Source of the DNA: Glaciimonas sp. PAMC28666
GTDB lineage: Bacteria; Pseudomonadota; Gammaproteobacteria; Burkholderiales; Burkholderiaceae_D
Direction: 5' to 3'
Assembly: GCF_016917355.1 (NCBI RefSeq)
Contig: NZ_CP070304.1
Coordinates: 434,001 to 498,000 of the forward strand
DNA: 64,000 bases
A program made the translations under genes and the position numbers. A model generated the notes under the pieces. That model saw only the letters and a program-made list of their open reading frames with translations. It did not search any database and had not been told where the DNA came from. Of this stretch, positions 1 to 11,386 are shown in pieces; positions within the stretch are counted from its first letter, which is position 1, and every line of letters begins with the position of its first letter.

Positions 1-985
1 GCGATAGCGTTGAGTACGCCACCACGCGTTTGATGTCGGTCTGGATCATTCCCAGGAAACCCATAAACAGCGCTGTGATCGAGCCAATAATCAAAATAAA
101 TGACAGTGCAGTATCCGACAACTCAAATAATGGCGACATCCGCGTCACCATGAATATACCTGCCGTCACCATGGTCGCCGCGTGAATCAGTGCCGAGATC
201 GGGGTTGGACCTTCCATCGAATCTGGCAACCACACATGCAGCGGGAACTGCGCAGATTTTCCCATTGCGCCGATAAATAAACAGATACATGCGACGGTCA
301 GCAACATCCAGTTACTACCGGGAAGCGTCAATTGGGCCAGGGCCCCTTTTTGCGCGAACACCTCGGTGTAGTTCATCGAACCGGAATATGCCAGCAACAG
401 GCCAATACCCAGAATGAAGCCAAAATCCCCAACCCGATTAACCAAAAACGCCTTCATGTTGGCTACGATTGCAGTAGGTCTTGTGTACCAGAAGCCAATC
501 AGCAAATACGACACTAGTCCGACAGCTTCCCATCCAAAAAATAGCTGGAGGAAGTTGTTGCTCATGACCAGCATCAGCATTGAAAACGTGAAAAGGGAGA
601 TATAAGAAAAGAAACGGTTGTAGCCGTCGTCGTCCTTCATATATCCGATGGTGTATATATGCACCATGAGCGACACAAAAGTCACGACACACATCATCAT
701 CGCGGTAAGACTATCGACCAGGAACCCTACTTCCAGCTTGATTCCGCCAACGGTCATCCAGGTATAAAGAGTGCCATTAAACGTGGCGCCATCTATCACT
801 GCAAACAAAGTCTGAATCGAAATGATGAACGCGATCAACACACCGAGGATCGTAACGGTGTGCGAAGTCTTGCGTCCTATCAAATTGCCAAAAAAACGCG
901 TACCGAACAAGCCTGCAATCGCAGCACCAACAAGGGGTGCCAACGGTACGGCCAGAAGTAATTGTGGGTTAAGTTGCCCCGCCAT
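1..985 (-). CDS. nuoL: NADH-quinone oxidoreductase subunit L (partial, C-terminus outside window)
   Basis: This is the N-terminal 328 codons of the ND5-like, antiporter-type membrane subunit of complex I, which takes part in proton pumping in the inner membrane. The translation begins MAGQLNPQLLLAV and shows successive hydrophobic helices. It contains the NuoL/M/N family stretches GWEAVGLVSYLLIGFW and LPDSMEGPTPISALIHAAT. The ATG at 985 follows an AAGG-type ribosome site. The gene is the last visible one of the nuo operon and runs off the left edge, so roughly half of a usual protein of about 670 residues is missing here. It is separated from nuoK by an untranslated 226-bp spacer, longer than most gaps in the operon, containing several GAACAAT-like repeats. 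Confidence 0.95.
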   Translation of the reverse strand, partial: MAGQLNPQLLLAVPLAPLVGAAIAGLFGTRFFGNLIGRKTSHTVTILGVLIAFIISIQTLFAVIDGATFNGTLYTWMTVGGIKLEVGFLVDSLTAMMMCVVTFVSLMVHIYTIGYMKDDDGYNRFFSYISLFTFSMLMLVMSNNFLQLFFGWEAVGLVSYLLIGFWYTRPTAIVANMKAFLVNRVGDFGFILGIGLLLAYSGSMNYTEVFAQKGALAQLTLPGSNWMLLTVACICLFIGAMGKSAQFPLHVWLPDSMEGPTPISALIHAATMVTAGIFMVTRMSPLFELSDTALSFILIIGSITALFMGFLGMIQTDIKRVVAYSTLS

Positions 986-1211
986 GATGAACCTTATCTT
1001 TATTCGTTGTTCGCTTTGGTCGCACTATGCACGCCACACCATCTGGCTAGCTGTACGCTGTCACTTGTTTACTTATGAACGGCTACTTTTAATTGAACAG
1101 TGCTTCAACAGGCTTTCCGTTCGAAGCAATTGTTCATTTGCTTTATTGTTCAACGACATTGTTCGAGAATTCCGATCAATATCATCATTCAAGCCGCTCT
1201 GGTCTCCTGGG

Positions 1212-1520
1212 TTAACCCTTCAGGCTATCGAGGTCTTCTACGTTGATGGTGTCCAGATTGCGGAACAACACTACCAGAATCGCAAGCCCAATCGCCGCTT
1301 CAGCAGCTGCAACGGTCATAATGAAGAAGACAAAAATCTGCCCAGCCGCATCGCCCAGATAATACGAAAAGGCGATGAAGTTAATATTTACGGACAGCAA
1401 CATCAATTCAATTGCCATCAGCAATACGATAATGTTTTTTCGATTCAAAAAAATACCGACGATCGCGATGGCAAAAAGAATCGCCCCGAGTATCAAATAA
1501 TGTGACAGTGATAAAGTCAT
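1212..1520 (-). CDS. nuoK: NADH-quinone oxidoreductase subunit K
   Basis: NuoK is a small three-helix membrane subunit (ND4L homologue) of complex I that contributes to the proton channel between NuoH and the antiporter subunits. The 102-residue length is exactly that of the family. Three hydrophobic helices are visible. The two membrane glutamates needed for proton transfer are present at E38 (in [10 protein letters not shown]) and E74 (in AAAEAAIG). It lies 12 bp after nuoJ on the same strand, consistent with co-transcription. Confidence 0.97.
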   Translation of the reverse strand: MTLSLSHYLILGAILFAIAIVGIFLNRKNIIVLLMAIELMLLSVNINFIAFSYYLGDAAGQIFVFFIMTVAAAEAAIGLAILVVLFRNLDTINVEDLDSLKG

Positions 1521-1532
1521 GCTGCGTTCCTC

Positions 1533-2168
1533 TTATTTTTTCTCTGGCGACGGCGTCGTAGGTACGTCGAACGGCCGTTGCTCGGACTTCATCTTGACCA
1601 GGCGAATCCGATCACTGCTGCGTGCTTTGACTGCCTCGTGCGGTGCCATGCTCTTGGTATCTTTGCGGCGACGTAAGGTCAGCGCAACCGCCGCGACGAT
1701 CGCTACCAACAGGACCACTGCTGCAATTTCGAACGCGTACACGTATTGGGTATAAATCAGCAGGCCAAGGGCTTTGGTATTTCCGATGTTTGAGGAAATG
1801 GCCGGTACCTCGCTCTCAGGGGCCCAGAAGCCGCGCAGCAATACTGCGGCCATTTCCAGAACAATAATCACGCCCACAGTAGCCGCTAATGGAAAATAAC
1901 CCCAGAACCCTTCTCGTAGCTTGTCTAGATTAATATCCAGCATCATGACGACAAACAGAAACAGAACCATTACTGCGCCAACGTAGACGAGCACCAGCAC
2001 AATCGCCAGGAACTCGGCTTTGAGCAGCATCCAGATACCGGCCGCTGAAAAGAACGCCAATACCAGAAACAAAGCTGAATGCACCGGGTTTCGCGCGGTA
2101 ATGACACGTAGAGCGGCCATCACCAGCACCACTGAAAACGCATAAAACAAGAATGTCTTAAATTCCAT
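1533..2168 (-). CDS. nuoJ: NADH-quinone oxidoreductase subunit J
   Basis: NuoJ is the ND6-like membrane subunit of complex I. The 211-residue product has five hydrophobic helices within about the first 170 residues. The conserved core YVGAVMVLFLFVVMML lies in the third helix, which carries the pi-bulge in this family. The C-terminal tail (about residues 165-211) is charged and lysine-rich and is probably cytoplasmic; its end, PTTPSPEKK, is not conserved in the family. It sits between nuoI and nuoK in the standard order. Confidence 0.96.
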   Translation of the reverse strand: MEFKTFLFYAFSVVLVMAALRVITARNPVHSALFLVLAFFSAAGIWMLLKAEFLAIVLVLVYVGAVMVLFLFVVMMLDINLDKLREGFWGYFPLAATVGVIIVLEMAAVLLRGFWAPESEVPAISSNIGNTKALGLLIYTQYVYAFEIAAVVLLVAIVAAVALTLRRRKDTKSMAPHEAVKARSSDRIRLVKMKSEQRPFDVPTTPSPEKK

Positions 2169-2294
2169 AATCGACCAAAAAAGTCAGCTAAATTAGCTTT
2201 AAATTCAGGTTTGAGGTAAAGCGTCTTCCTCAATACCAGGAGCATCAGACCTCATCTGAACCATGTTGCCACTCAGAAGAAAGTGTAATGCCAA

Positions 2295-2783
2295 TTAACG
2301 GTATGCAGCATCCGCAGCACGGGCTGCGGCGATTTCAGGTTCGTAACGATCACCAACCGCAAGCAACATTTCTTTGGTGTAGTACAGGTCACCGCGTTTT
2401 TCGCCGTGATATTCAAGAATATGTGTTTCCACGATAGAGTCCACAGGACAAGACTCTTCGCAAAACCCACAAAAGATACATTTAGTCAGATCGATATCGT
2501 AACGTGTGGTCCGGCGCGAGCCGTCATCCCGTTGTTCTGATTCAATCGTTATCGCCATTGCAGGACATACAGCCTCGCACAATTTGCAGGCAATACAACG
2601 CTCCTCACCATTCGGGTATCGACGCAGTGCATGCAGGCCACGAAACCGGGGTGACTGCGGTGTCTTTTCCTCAGGGAACAGCACCGTAATTTTGCGCGCA
2701 AACAGATAACGGCCAGTTAGCCGTAATCCCTTGAGCAGCTCCAATAGCATCAAGCTACCGAAAAAATCCTTGATCGCTTCCAT
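2295..2783 (-). CDS. nuoI: NADH-quinone oxidoreductase subunit I (two 4Fe-4S clusters)
   Basis: NuoI is the ferredoxin-like subunit (TYKY homologue) of the peripheral arm; its clusters N6a and N6b pass electrons toward N2 in NuoB. The 162-residue product has two CxxCxxCxxxCP motifs, with cysteines at 63, 66, 69, 73 and 102, 105, 108, 112. An amphipathic N-terminal helix precedes them. The length matches betaproteobacterial NuoI. The gene starts 17 bp after nuoH ends and is followed by a 126-bp gap before nuoJ. Confidence 0.98.
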   Translation of the reverse strand: MEAIKDFFGSLMLLELLKGLRLTGRYLFARKITVLFPEEKTPQSPRFRGLHALRRYPNGEERCIACKLCEAVCPAMAITIESEQRDDGSRRTTRYDIDLTKCIFCGFCEESCPVDSIVETHILEYHGEKRGDLYYTKEMLLAVGDRYEPEIAAARAADAAYR

Positions 2784-2800
2784 TTGCTATAAACCTTCCA

Positions 2801-3868
2801 TTACTTCCAGATATTCCACGGACTTTGAATCCAGGCTGCGACGATCACTAGATAAGCGAGTGTCAACGGGATAAATACCTTCCAGCCGAGGCGCATGATC
2901 TGGTCATAGCGATAACGCGGGAAAGATGCACGAACCCAGATAAACATCGATACCACAAGGAACGTCTTTGCACCAAGCCAAATCCAGCCAGGAATAAAGT
3001 CCAAAAATTGTACCGGTGATGCCCAACCGCCCAAGAACAACAATGTTGTAAGAATTGAGATCAGGATCATGTTGGCGTATTCAGCCAGGAAAAACATGGC
3101 GAACGACATGCCCGAGTATTCAATCATATGACCGGCAACGATTTCCGACTCACCTTCAACCACGTCGAACGGGTGACGGTTTGTTTCTGCGATCCCGGAA
3201 ATAAAATAGATCACGAATACCGGCAATAAAGACAACCAGTTCCACGACAGGAAACCAATCCCTTTATCGTAAAAGTAACCTTTGCTTTGCCCCATGACGA
3301 TATCGGTCAAATTTAAGCTGCCGGACACCATTAATACGATCACCAGCGCGAAACCCATCGCAATTTCATATGACACCATCTGTGCCGAGGCGCGCATTGC
3401 GCCGAGGAAAGCATATTTCGAGTTGGAAGCCCAGCCCGCAATAATCACGCCATACACTTCCATCGAAGTAATGGCCATCACAAATAATAAGCCGGCATTG
3501 ACGTTGGCTAGCACGGTTTCCGGACCAAACGGAATGACCGCCCACGCTGCGAGCGCTGGCATGATGGTCATGATCGGCGCAATAAAAAATAAATACTTAT
3601 TTGCACGTGAAGGCAAAGTCACTTCTTTGAGGAGCAACTTCAATGCATCGGCGATCGGCTGCAACAAACCGAATGGGCCAACCCGATTAGGTCCCAGACG
3701 AATATGCATCCAGCCGATTAGCTTACGTTCCCAGTACGTCAGATAAGCCACGCACAGCAAAAGTGGGACGACGATGATAACGATCTTGATGACGCTCCAG
3801 ATCAATGGCCAAATTAGCCCGAGATTATCCGTACCTGCTGCATTAATGGTCGCGATAAAGTGATCCAT
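2801..3868 (-). CDS. nuoH: NADH-quinone oxidoreductase subunit H
   Basis: NuoH is the ND1-like membrane subunit that forms much of the quinone-binding chamber at the junction of the two arms of complex I. The 355-residue product has eight or more hydrophobic helices. It carries the ND1 signatures [20 protein letters not shown] and the acidic loop [15 protein letters not shown]. Its ATG shares one base with the nuoG stop codon (TAATG on the minus strand), so translation of the two is probably coupled. Confidence 0.98.
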   Translation of the reverse strand: MDHFIATINAAGTDNLGLIWPLIWSVIKIVIIVVPLLLCVAYLTYWERKLIGWMHIRLGPNRVGPFGLLQPIADALKLLLKEVTLPSRANKYLFFIAPIMTIMPALAAWAVIPFGPETVLANVNAGLLFVMAITSMEVYGVIIAGWASNSKYAFLGAMRASAQMVSYEIAMGFALVIVLMVSGSLNLTDIVMGQSKGYFYDKGIGFLSWNWLSLLPVFVIYFISGIAETNRHPFDVVEGESEIVAGHMIEYSGMSFAMFFLAEYANMILISILTTLLFLGGWASPVQFLDFIPGWIWLGAKTFLVVSMFIWVRASFPRYRYDQIMRLGWKVFIPLTLAYLVIVAAWIQSPWNIWK

Positions 3869-6213
3869 TATGCTTTCTCCACGGCGATAGAACCGAACAT
3901 CGCACCTAACGCCTTAGTCGCCGGATGGGCTGCTGCGATACGTACTACATTCGAAGGTAAGCCCAGATCGATTGCAGCCATCAGAGAGGCGACGCCCTGC
4001 CCTTGCTTCACATTCACAAGATCACCGGTGGCGATGCCAAGTTTTTCAGCCAGCGCTGCAGACAACCAGGCCTGCGGAGGCTGTCCATCGGTAGTGTCCT
4101 GTAGTGACGGAGCACGACGGACGATTGCATCGGAAAAATAGATAGGCACATCAGCGACACGCTCGATAGCACTGCCATCGTCGCCCTGCGAAGCTGCTTG
4201 CAGCGGAGTGTCTGACAGGTTGTTAAGAAGACCCGTTAGATTTGCTTCTGCCAAATTATTCGTACCAAGAACTTCTGCCCGAATCGCTTCGGAGGTATCG
4301 TAATCAAAACCTGGCAGGCCAAGCAAATTGCCTAACACGCGCAATACTTTCCAGGCAGGCCGGGCATCAGCTAATGGCCGCACAGTACCGTTAAAGCTTT
4401 GTGCACGCCCTTCGCAATTGACAAAAGTACCGGAAGTCTCGGTGAACGGTGCAATCGGTAGCAAGACGTCTGCATAGTCGGTAGCATGCTTGTACGCTGA
4501 CAACACCACAACCATCTCGGCTTGATTAAGCGCACTACGTGCAACCTGTGGATTGAAACTATCCAGCTCTGGTTCTACGTTTAATAAAACATAGGCCTTG
4601 CGCGGTTGCGCAAACATCTGCTGCGCATTCGCACCTTTGCCAACCGCTGGAATCGCTTGCGCCACATAACCGCCGACGGTATTCCCAGCCTCGGTCATGG
4701 TGCCAAATTTGGCATCGGTTTGTTGTGCGATCCATTGTGCCGCGGCATGTAATTGTGAGGCTTGCGGATGCTGCGCCGCAGCGTTACCTAGTAATACTGC
4801 CTTCGAAGATCCGGACAACAAGCTTGTCGCAATCTGTTTGGCGCTAGCCGAGGGGGCAACAGCTTCGAAGCCGGCAGGTATTGCCATGCTTTTTGCCTGC
4901 GCCACCGCAACGACAACCTCACCCAACATCGCTAACCATGCGGACGGTGCAGCAATGATCTTATTCGCAACAGGCATCAGCAAATCATCATCGGTTGCAT
5001 GCAAGATGCTCAACTTGGCCCCGCGTTTTACACTCAAACGGAGTCGAGCAGATAATAGCGGATGATCTTTGCGCAGGAATGAACCGATCACGAACGCCCG
5101 ATCAAGCTCGGCGAATTCGTTGATCGACATTCCCAGCCAAGGCGTGACTTTGCCATCTAATGCAAAGTCAGACTGGCGAGTGCGAAAATCAATATTCTCA
5201 GACCCTAGTCCCCGCACCACTTTTTGCAAAAGCGATAATTCTTCAAGCGTTGAATAAGGCGTGCCCAATGCGGCGATCGAGTCGGCACCATGTTCATGGC
5301 GGACATTGCGCAAACCATGCGCAACGTATTCCAAGGCTGTTTGCCATTCAACTTCTTGCCACTTTCCGTCCTGCTTGAGCATCGGCTTGGTCAAGCGCTC
5401 GGCGCTGTTCAAACCTTCGTAAGCGAAGCGGTCTTTATCTGACAACCAGCATTCATTGACGTCGTTGTTTTCCAGCGGTAGCACGCGCATCACTTTGGCA
5501 GATTTGACCTGAACGATCAAATTGGCACCTAGGCCGTCATGCGGGCTGATTGATTTACGACGCGACAATTCCCAGGTACGTGCGCTGTAACGGAACGGCT
5601 TGGAGGTCAATGCGCCAACCGGGCACAGATCAATCATATTGCCGGACAGTTCTGAATTAACTGTCTTACCAACAAAAGTGGTAATTTCGGAGTGCTCGCC
5701 GCGACCGACCATGCCAAATTCCATGACACCGGCAATTTCCTGTCCGAACCGCACACAGCGGGTGCACTGAATGCAACGTGTCATCTCCTGCATCGAGATC
5801 AGCGGGCCAGCGTCTTTAGGGGACACGACGCGTTTTTCTTCTTCGTAGCGGGAGGATGATTTACCGTAACCAACTGCCAGATCCTGCAATTGACACTCGC
5901 CGCCCTGATCGCAAATCGGGCAATCAAGCGGGTGATTAATCAGAAGAAATTCCATCACGCTTTTTTGCGCTGTGACCGCTTTGTCGCTAGCAGTGCGGAC
6001 AATCATGCCAGCGCTAACCGGCGTGGCGCAGGCAGGCAAGGCCTTCGGCGCTTTTTCTACCTCGACCAGACACATGCGGCAGTTTGCCGCAATGGAGAGT
6101 TTTTTGTGATAGCAAAAATGGGGAATATAAGTGCCAATTTTGTTGGCAGCATCCATTACCATGCTGCCTTCCTGGACTTCCACTTTTTTGCCGTCTATTT
6201 CGATTTCGACCAT
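3868..6213 (-). CDS. nuoG: NADH-quinone oxidoreductase subunit G
   Basis: NuoG is the large iron-sulfur subunit of the peripheral arm, carrying clusters N1b, N4 and N5. The 781-residue product begins with a 2Fe-2S ferredoxin domain whose cysteines lie in [17 protein letters not shown]. This is followed by [14 protein letters not shown] and [13 protein letters not shown] motifs for the further clusters. The remainder (about residue 220 onward) is a molybdopterin-oxidoreductase fold that is catalytically inactive in this family. It overlaps nuoH by one base. Upstream, a 139-bp gap to nuoF contains a tandem 17-bp repeat. Confidence 0.97.
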   Translation of the reverse strand: MVEIEIDGKKVEVQEGSMVMDAANKIGTYIPHFCYHKKLSIAANCRMCLVEVEKAPKALPACATPVSAGMIVRTASDKAVTAQKSVMEFLLINHPLDCPICDQGGECQLQDLAVGYGKSSSRYEEEKRVVSPKDAGPLISMQEMTRCIQCTRCVRFGQEIAGVMEFGMVGRGEHSEITTFVGKTVNSELSGNMIDLCPVGALTSKPFRYSARTWELSRRKSISPHDGLGANLIVQVKSAKVMRVLPLENNDVNECWLSDKDRFAYEGLNSAERLTKPMLKQDGKWQEVEWQTALEYVAHGLRNVRHEHGADSIAALGTPYSTLEELSLLQKVVRGLGSENIDFRTRQSDFALDGKVTPWLGMSINEFAELDRAFVIGSFLRKDHPLLSARLRLSVKRGAKLSILHATDDDLLMPVANKIIAAPSAWLAMLGEVVVAVAQAKSMAIPAGFEAVAPSASAKQIATSLLSGSSKAVLLGNAAAQHPQASQLHAAAQWIAQQTDAKFGTMTEAGNTVGGYVAQAIPAVGKGANAQQMFAQPRKAYVLLNVEPELDSFNPQVARSALNQAEMVVVLSAYKHATDYADVLLPIAPFTETSGTFVNCEGRAQSFNGTVRPLADARPAWKVLRVLGNLLGLPGFDYDTSEAIRAEVLGTNNLAEANLTGLLNNLSDTPLQAASQGDDGSAIERVADVPIYFSDAIVRRAPSLQDTTDGQPPQAWLSAALAEKLGIATGDLVNVKQGQGVASLMAAIDLGLPSNVVRIAAAHPATKALGAMFGSIAVEKA

Positions 6214-6317
6214 GGCTTTTGCTTTTCTTGCCTAAGTATGTTGCTTACTGTTTCGAATTACGCCATCACAAACACCGTTGACTTCGCTGAATCAGAGTGC
6301 CATATAGTCGCGCAGTA

Positions 6318-6351
6318 AATTTTTAGCGCCGCCCAATTTTTAGCGCCGCCC
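6318..6351. repeat. Perfect tandem 17-bp repeat in the nuoF-nuoG gap
   Basis: Two adjacent identical copies of AATTTTTAGCGCCGCCC lie at 6318-6334 and 6335-6351, directly after the nuoF stop codon on the minus strand. No reading frame crosses them. They look like a simple slippage duplication. Confidence 0.9.
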
Positions 6352-6352
6352 T

Positions 6353-7648
6353 TTACACATACGCTGGCACCAGGCAATGCTTATGCTCAATGTGATATTC
6401 GAACTCTTCGCGATAGTGCTTCAGGAACCCACGTACCGGCATCGCCGCCGCATCACCCAGCGCACAAATAGTACGGCCCATGATATTGCCAGCGACAGTA
6501 TCCAGCAAATCGATGTCTTCGGGATGGCCCTGGCCATTTTCGATGCGGTGTACCAGTCGATAAAGCCAACCTGTGCCTTCACGGCATGGCGTACATTGGC
6601 CGCACGACTCTTCAAAATAAAAGTATGACAACCGCTGCAACGCCTTGACCATGCAACGGGTGTCATCCATCACAATCACCGCTCCAGAGCCCAGCATTGA
6701 GCCTGCTTTTGCAATAGCGTCATAATCCAGATCGGTATCCATCATGATCGCGCCGGGTACAACCGGTGCCGACGATCCGCCTGGAATCACAGCTTTAATT
6801 TTTTTACCGCCGCGCATACCACCAGCAAGTTCCAATAATTTCGCAAATGGCGTGCCTAGAGGTACTTCATAATTGCCGGGCAATTCGACATCGCCTGAAA
6901 TTGAGAAAATTTTGGTACCGCCGTTATTGGGCTTTCCTATTCCCGCATAGGCAGGACCGCCCATGTTCAATAGGAATGGCACCGCCGCAAAGGTTTCGGT
7001 GTTGTTGATCGTTGTCGGTTTGCCGTACAAGCCGAAACTAGCTGGAAATGGCGGCTTAAAGCGCGGCTGCCCTTTTTTTCCTTCTAACGATTCCAGCAGT
7101 GCTGTTTCTTCACCGCAAATATAGGCACCGTAACCATGAAACGCGTGCAACTGAAAGTTGAAAGCACTCCCAAATATATTGTCACCAAGTGCACCTGCTG
7201 CGCGTGCTTCATCCAGCGCCTCTTCAAATCGCGCATAGCCAGACCAGATTTCGCCATGGATATAGTTATAGCCGACCGTGATACCCATCGCAAACGCGCC
7301 AATCGCCATACCTTCAATCAACGCATGCGGATTGTAGCGAATAATGTCGCGATCTTTAAATGTGCCGGGTTCGCCTTCGTCGGTATTACATACCAGGTAT
7401 TTTTGGCCCGGGAACTGGCGGGGCATGAAGCTCCACTTCAAACCAGTTGGAAATCCTGCACCACCCCGACCACGCAAAGAACCCGCTTTCAATTCTGCGA
7501 TAATTTGTTCGGCAGTAACACCGTCATTGAGAATACGCTTCAACGCTGAATAACCGCCGCGCTTGACATAATCTTCGTAATGCCAGTTATCACCATCGAG
7601 ATCCGCGAGGATCAATGGATTGATATGTCTATTATGCAGACTGGTCAT
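6353..7648 (-). CDS. nuoF: NADH-quinone oxidoreductase subunit F (FMN and NADH site)
   Basis: NuoF is the 51-kDa-type subunit that oxidises NADH through FMN and cluster N3. The 431-residue product has the NADH/FMN glycine-rich loop [15 protein letters not shown] near residue 60. It also has the second nucleotide motif [15 protein letters not shown], and the 4Fe-4S motif [11 protein letters not shown] near the C-terminus. The length is normal. Its start codon overlaps the end of nuoE by 4 bp, so the two are probably translationally coupled. Confidence 0.98.
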   Translation of the reverse strand: MTSLHNRHINPLILADLDGDNWHYEDYVKRGGYSALKRILNDGVTAEQIIAELKAGSLRGRGGAGFPTGLKWSFMPRQFPGQKYLVCNTDEGEPGTFKDRDIIRYNPHALIEGMAIGAFAMGITVGYNYIHGEIWSGYARFEEALDEARAAGALGDNIFGSAFNFQLHAFHGYGAYICGEETALLESLEGKKGQPRFKPPFPASFGLYGKPTTINNTETFAAVPFLLNMGGPAYAGIGKPNNGGTKIFSISGDVELPGNYEVPLGTPFAKLLELAGGMRGGKKIKAVIPGGSSAPVVPGAIMMDTDLDYDAIAKAGSMLGSGAVIVMDDTRCMVKALQRLSYFYFEESCGQCTPCREGTGWLYRLVHRIENGQGHPEDIDLLDTVAGNIMGRTICALGDAAAMPVRGFLKHYREEFEYHIEHKHCLVPAYV

Positions 7649-8136
7649 GTTGGACTCGCTTCGCTCAATTCCGCTAGCAAGCCGTCGATCTTCTCGTTCG
7701 ACATCCAGCTACACATGCGCTTGTTGTTAACCAATAGCACCGGGGCATCACCGCAAGCGCCCATACATTCGCCTTCCATCAACGTGAATTGGCCGTCAGC
7801 GGTGGTCTCGCGGTAATCAATGCCTAACTTATGCTTTAGATGTGCCGCCGCTTTTTCCCCGCCGGACAACTGGCATGGCAAATTGGTGCAAATCGTGATC
7901 TTGTGCTTGCCGATCGGCTTAGTGTTGTACATGTTATAAAAGGTCGCAACCTCTTGCACAGCGATGGCCGGCATGTCGAGATAATCGGCAATGTCGTGCA
8001 TAATTTCCGGCGATACCCAACCAGTTTCATCCTGTGCAATCGCCAATGCGGCCATTACTGCCGACTGTTTTTGGTCTGCAGGAAATTTCGCTACTTCGCG
8101 ATCAATTTTTTTGTATGTATCTTGACTTAACAACAT
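7645..8136 (-). CDS. nuoE: NADH-quinone oxidoreductase subunit E (2Fe-2S)
   Basis: NuoE carries the off-path 2Fe-2S cluster N1a next to NuoF. The family cysteines appear in [11 protein letters not shown] and [12 protein letters not shown] place the start at the ATG at 8136 ([15 protein letters not shown]), giving 163 residues, which matches family length and the usual N-terminus. The frame is open further upstream to a GTG at 8217, and another ATG lies at 8148. Those would add 27 or 4 residues with no recognisable homology. None of the three starts has a strong ribosome site, so the exact start is uncertain. Confidence 0.93.
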   Translation of the reverse strand: MLLSQDTYKKIDREVAKFPADQKQSAVMAALAIAQDETGWVSPEIMHDIADYLDMPAIAVQEVATFYNMYNTKPIGKHKITICTNLPCQLSGGEKAAAHLKHKLGIDYRETTADGQFTLMEGECMGACGDAPVLLVNNKRMCSWMSNEKIDGLLAELSEASPT

Positions 8137-8305
8137 GTTGTTGGCCATTCGTACGCGGTGGTCTGCGGTAGTTATTGGTAAATTCACGGTGAGCGCGATA
8201 GTGCGCGCTAAATTCACGGAAACATGTATTCACACCTGACTGAACCTAAAGAAGCTGCCCTGGAATCTTCGTGGCGGAAAGACCACTCAATTTCTCTGCG
8301 CCGTA

Positions 8306-8327
8306 GATTTGGACTATCGTCCAAATC
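8306..8327. other. Perfect 9-bp stem, 4-nt loop hairpin between nuoD and nuoE
   Basis: GATTTGGAC and its exact complement GTCCAAATC flank the loop TATC in the 224-bp gap between nuoD and nuoE. No T-run follows on the minus strand, so it is unlikely to be an efficient intrinsic terminator. An mRNA processing or stability element inside the operon is the more likely reading, but this is inference. Confidence 0.6.
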
Positions 8328-8360
8328 AGCTTCGCTGCGGCGGCAAATCGGAACATATTC

Positions 8361-9614
8361 TTAACGGTCAATCTCTCCAAACACAATATCTTGCGTTCCG
8401 ATAATCGTTACAGCATCAGCAATCATGTGACCTTTTGCCATTTCGTTCAGACCCTGCAAATGCGGAAAGCCCGGTGCGCGGATTTTCAAACGATATGGCT
8501 TGTTAGCGCCGTCGGAAACAATGTACACACCAAATTCACCTTTTGGATGCTCAACGGCAGCGTACGCTTCACCTGGTGGCACATGAAATCCTTCTGAGAA
8601 GAGTTTGAAATGATGAATCAACTCTTCCATGTTCGATTTCATGTCAACGCGGGACGACGGGGCAACCTTGTGGTTCGTTGTCATCACCGGGCCGTCATTG
8701 TTTCGCAACCATTCTACGCACTGCTTGATAATGTGGTTTGACTGGCGCATTTCTGCGACGCGAACGAGATAACGATCATAACAATCGCCGTTCTTGCCGA
8801 CTGGGATATCAAAATCCAGAAGGTCATAAACTTCGTAGGGTTGCTTCTTGCGTAAATCCCATTCGATACCAGACCCGCGCAGCATTGGGCCGGTAAAACC
8901 CATCGCCTTTGCACGTTCCGGGGATACGACACCGACGCCAACGAGTCGTTGCTTCCAGATCCGGTTATCTGTCAGCAAAGTTTCGTATTCGTCGACGTAT
9001 GTCGGAAAACGTACGGTAAAGTCTTCAATGAAATCCAGCATCGAACCCTGGCGATTTTCATTCAACGCCTTGATGGCTTTTGCATTACGAACAATCGATG
9101 CTTTATGCTGCGGCATCTGATCCGGCAAATCGCGATAAACGCCACCGGGACGATAGTATGCTGCATGCATACGTGCGCCGGACACTGCTTCATAGCAGTC
9201 CATTAAGTCTTCGCGCTCACGGAATGCGTACAACAACACAGCCATCGCGCCGACGTCAAGCGCATGCGCGCCGATCCACATCAGGTGGTTCAACAATCGG
9301 GTGATTTCGTCGAACATGACGCGAATGTATTGTGCGCGCAAAGGCACTTCGAGGCCCAGCAACCGCTCGATCGCCATCACGTAGCCGTGCTCATTACACA
9401 TCATGGAGACGTAATCGAGACGATCCATGTAAGGCACTGACTGCAGATAAGTCTTTTGTTCCGCCAGCTTTTCCGTACCGCGATGTAATAAGCCGATATG
9501 CGGGTCGGCACGCTGGATGACTTCTCCATCCAGTTCCAGCACCAGACGCAATACGCCATGCGCCGCGGGATGTTGCGGACCGAAGTTCAGCGTGTAGTTC
9601 TTAATTTCTGCCAT
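8361..9614 (-). CDS. nuoD: NADH-quinone oxidoreductase subunit D
   Basis: NuoD is the 49-kDa-type subunit that, with NuoB, forms the quinone-reduction site of complex I; the fold is related to hydrogenase large subunits. The 417-residue product begins [20 protein letters not shown] and contains the conserved [11 protein letters not shown] segment. The end [12 protein letters not shown] is typical of the family. nuoC and nuoD are separate genes here, not fused as in enterobacteria. The ATG overlaps the nuoC stop by one base (TAATG). Confidence 0.98.
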   Translation of the reverse strand: MAEIKNYTLNFGPQHPAAHGVLRLVLELDGEVIQRADPHIGLLHRGTEKLAEQKTYLQSVPYMDRLDYVSMMCNEHGYVMAIERLLGLEVPLRAQYIRVMFDEITRLLNHLMWIGAHALDVGAMAVLLYAFREREDLMDCYEAVSGARMHAAYYRPGGVYRDLPDQMPQHKASIVRNAKAIKALNENRQGSMLDFIEDFTVRFPTYVDEYETLLTDNRIWKQRLVGVGVVSPERAKAMGFTGPMLRGSGIEWDLRKKQPYEVYDLLDFDIPVGKNGDCYDRYLVRVAEMRQSNHIIKQCVEWLRNNDGPVMTTNHKVAPSSRVDMKSNMEELIHHFKLFSEGFHVPPGEAYAAVEHPKGEFGVYIVSDGANKPYRLKIRAPGFPHLQGLNEMAKGHMIADAVTIIGTQDIVFGEIDR

Positions 9615-10210
9615 TATTTGATCCCGTAATTTTCTTCGCGAATCACGCGTGGCGTGATTTCACGCGGGTCTATCGTCACAGGCTGATAAATCACGCGTTT
9701 TTGCTCTGGGTCATAACGCATTTCAACGTAACCAGATACCGGGAAATCTTTACGGAATGGATGACCGATGAAACCGTAATCGGTCAAAATTCGACGTAAG
9801 TCATTATGTCCTTCGAAAAGGATACCGAAGAAGTCGAATGCTTCGCGCTCATACCAGTCAGCGGCAGACCAAATTCCCGTCAACGACGCCAGGATAGGCA
9901 ATTCATCGTCAGGTGCAAATACGCGTACGCGCAAACGCCAGTTATGCTCAAGAGACAGCAAATGAGTCACGGCAGCAAAACGCGCACCGTCCCAGATTCC
10001 GTCGCCGTAAGTTGAGTAGTCAACGCCGCATAAATCGATCAATTCTTCAAAGCGGGTATCGGCATGATCGCGCAGTACGCGCATGGCCGACAGATAGTTC
10101 GACGCTTTGACGATGATAGTGACTTCGCCGAAGGCAACAGTCAGACTTTGAAGATCATCTCCGAGCGCATTGCGCACAGCTGCTTCAAGGGTTTCCAGTT
10201 TCGTCGTCAT
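9614..10210 (-). CDS. nuoC: NADH-quinone oxidoreductase subunit C
   Basis: NuoC is the 30-kDa-type structural subunit of the peripheral arm. The 198-residue product has the family signature [10 protein letters not shown] followed by [10 protein letters not shown] around residues 125-150. The tail is typical of betaproteobacterial NuoC. It follows nuoB after 9 bp and overlaps nuoD by one base, placing it firmly inside the operon. Confidence 0.97.
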   Translation of the reverse strand: MTTKLETLEAAVRNALGDDLQSLTVAFGEVTIIVKASNYLSAMRVLRDHADTRFEELIDLCGVDYSTYGDGIWDGARFAAVTHLLSLEHNWRLRVRVFAPDDELPILASLTGIWSAADWYEREAFDFFGILFEGHNDLRRILTDYGFIGHPFRKDFPVSGYVEMRYDPEQKRVIYQPVTIDPREITPRVIREENYGIK

Positions 10211-10219
10211 TCGGTTCTC

Positions 10220-10696
10220 TTAGCGCGCAATGGTATTAGTGCGGCGAATCTTGTTTTGCAGCTGAATGATACCGTACAGCAGCGCTTCGGCAGTCGGAGG
10301 GCAACCAGGGACGTAAATGTCGACGGGCACAATGCGGTCGCAGCCACGCACCACGGAATAGGAGTAATGATAGTAGCCACCACCGTTGGCGCACGAACCC
10401 ATCGAAATCACCCAACGTGGCTCCGGCATCTGGTCGTACACCTTACGTAACGCAGGTGCCATCTTGTTACACAGTGTGCCAGCGACGATCATTACGTCGG
10501 ACTGGCGCGGTGAAGGTCGGAAGATGACGCCGAAACGATCCATATCGTAGCGCGAGGCTCCGGCATGCATCATCTCGACGGCGCAACAAGCCAAACCAAA
10601 CGTCATCGGCCATAAAGATCCGGTACGCGTCCAGTTGATAAGCTTGTCGGCCGTAGTGGTCACAAACCCTTCGTTCAATACACCTTCAATTGACAT
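10220..10696 (-). CDS. nuoB: NADH-quinone oxidoreductase subunit B (cluster N2)
   Basis: NuoB (PSST homologue) holds the terminal 4Fe-4S cluster N2 that reduces quinone. The 158-residue product has the tandem cysteine pair in [11 protein letters not shown]. It also has the cysteines of [11 protein letters not shown] and [14 protein letters not shown], giving the complete ligand set of the family. It lies 3 bp after nuoA and 9 bp before nuoC. Confidence 0.98.
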   Translation of the reverse strand: MSIEGVLNEGFVTTTADKLINWTRTGSLWPMTFGLACCAVEMMHAGASRYDMDRFGVIFRPSPRQSDVMIVAGTLCNKMAPALRKVYDQMPEPRWVISMGSCANGGGYYHYSYSVVRGCDRIVPVDIYVPGCPPTAEALLYGIIQLQNKIRRTNTIAR

Positions 10697-10699
10697 GAT

Positions 10700-11059
10700 T
10701 TACTCCCAATCCAGCGCGCCCTTCTTCCATATGTACCAGAAGCCGACAACAAACTCAGCGATGAATACCATCATCGTGATGAAGCCAGCCCAGCCGAGAT
10801 CTCGCATAGCGACACCCCAAGGGAAGAAAAAGGCAGTTTCCAGATCGAACAAAATGAACAAAATGGCGACGAGGTAATACCGCACATCAAATTTCATGCG
10901 CGCGTCTTCGAATGCTTCAAAGCCGCATTCGTATGGAGAATTTTTCTGAGCGTCGGGCCGGTGTGGTCCAAGAATACGACCGAGCAATTGCGGCATCACA
11001 CCAACCGCAATACCGATCAATATAAATAATAAAACGGGGAAGTAATTTTCGAGGTTCAC
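10700..11059 (-). CDS. nuoA: NADH-quinone oxidoreductase subunit A (first gene of the nuo operon)
   Basis: NuoA is the ND3-like three-helix membrane subunit at the arm junction of complex I. The 119-residue product has the ND3 signatures [12 protein letters not shown] and [13 protein letters not shown]. It is the first gene of the nuo operon. A 158-bp spacer separates it from the upstream tRNA-Leu gene on the same strand, so the operon promoter should lie in that spacer or upstream of the tRNA; no clear sigma-70 elements stood out. Confidence 0.96.
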   Translation of the reverse strand: MNLENYFPVLLFILIGIAVGVMPQLLGRILGPHRPDAQKNSPYECGFEAFEDARMKFDVRYYLVAILFILFDLETAFFFPWGVAMRDLGWAGFITMMVFIAEFVVGFWYIWKKGALDWE

Positions 11060-11217
11060 GATTTTTCGCCAATAATTTGAACGGTTAGCAAATTGATGTC
11101 AAGGTAAGCATCGCACGGCAACCAAACTACCCGCAACGCACTTTACCTCTTCATTCAACACTACTAGTTCCTCGACTACAAATCAGCGTAGGAACAACTT
11201 TGCTGACTCTTATAACT

Positions 11218-11302
11218 TGGTGCCGACGGCGAGACTCGAACTCGCACAGCTTTCGCCACTACCCCCTCAAGATAGCGTGTCTACCAATTTCACCACGTCG
11301 GC
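11218..11302 (-). tRNA. tRNA-Leu (anticodon GAG)
   Basis: On the minus strand an 85-nt sequence starts GCCGACGTGG and ends GTCGGCACCA, forming a seven-pair acceptor stem with encoded CCA. The anticodon loop TTGAGGG closes on a CTATC/GGTAG stem with anticodon GAG (bases 11266-11268 on the plus strand). The long variable arm and the GTTCGAGTC T-loop fit a class II leucine tRNA. It lies between secG and nuoA, a common betaproteobacterial arrangement. Confidence 0.97.
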
Positions 11303-11386
11303 ATAAGGGCATATTTTAACCTGATTTCGCATTTTTGTTCAATGCACAATTTGATTAAAACCCAGTAAATACGTTCTAATTCGAAC

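Noticed and set aside
822-1505. A 227-codon plus-strand frame across the nuoL-nuoK region
   Set aside because: It runs antisense through nuoL, the spacer and nuoK, whose minus-strand products are unmistakable, and its own translation has no recognisable features.
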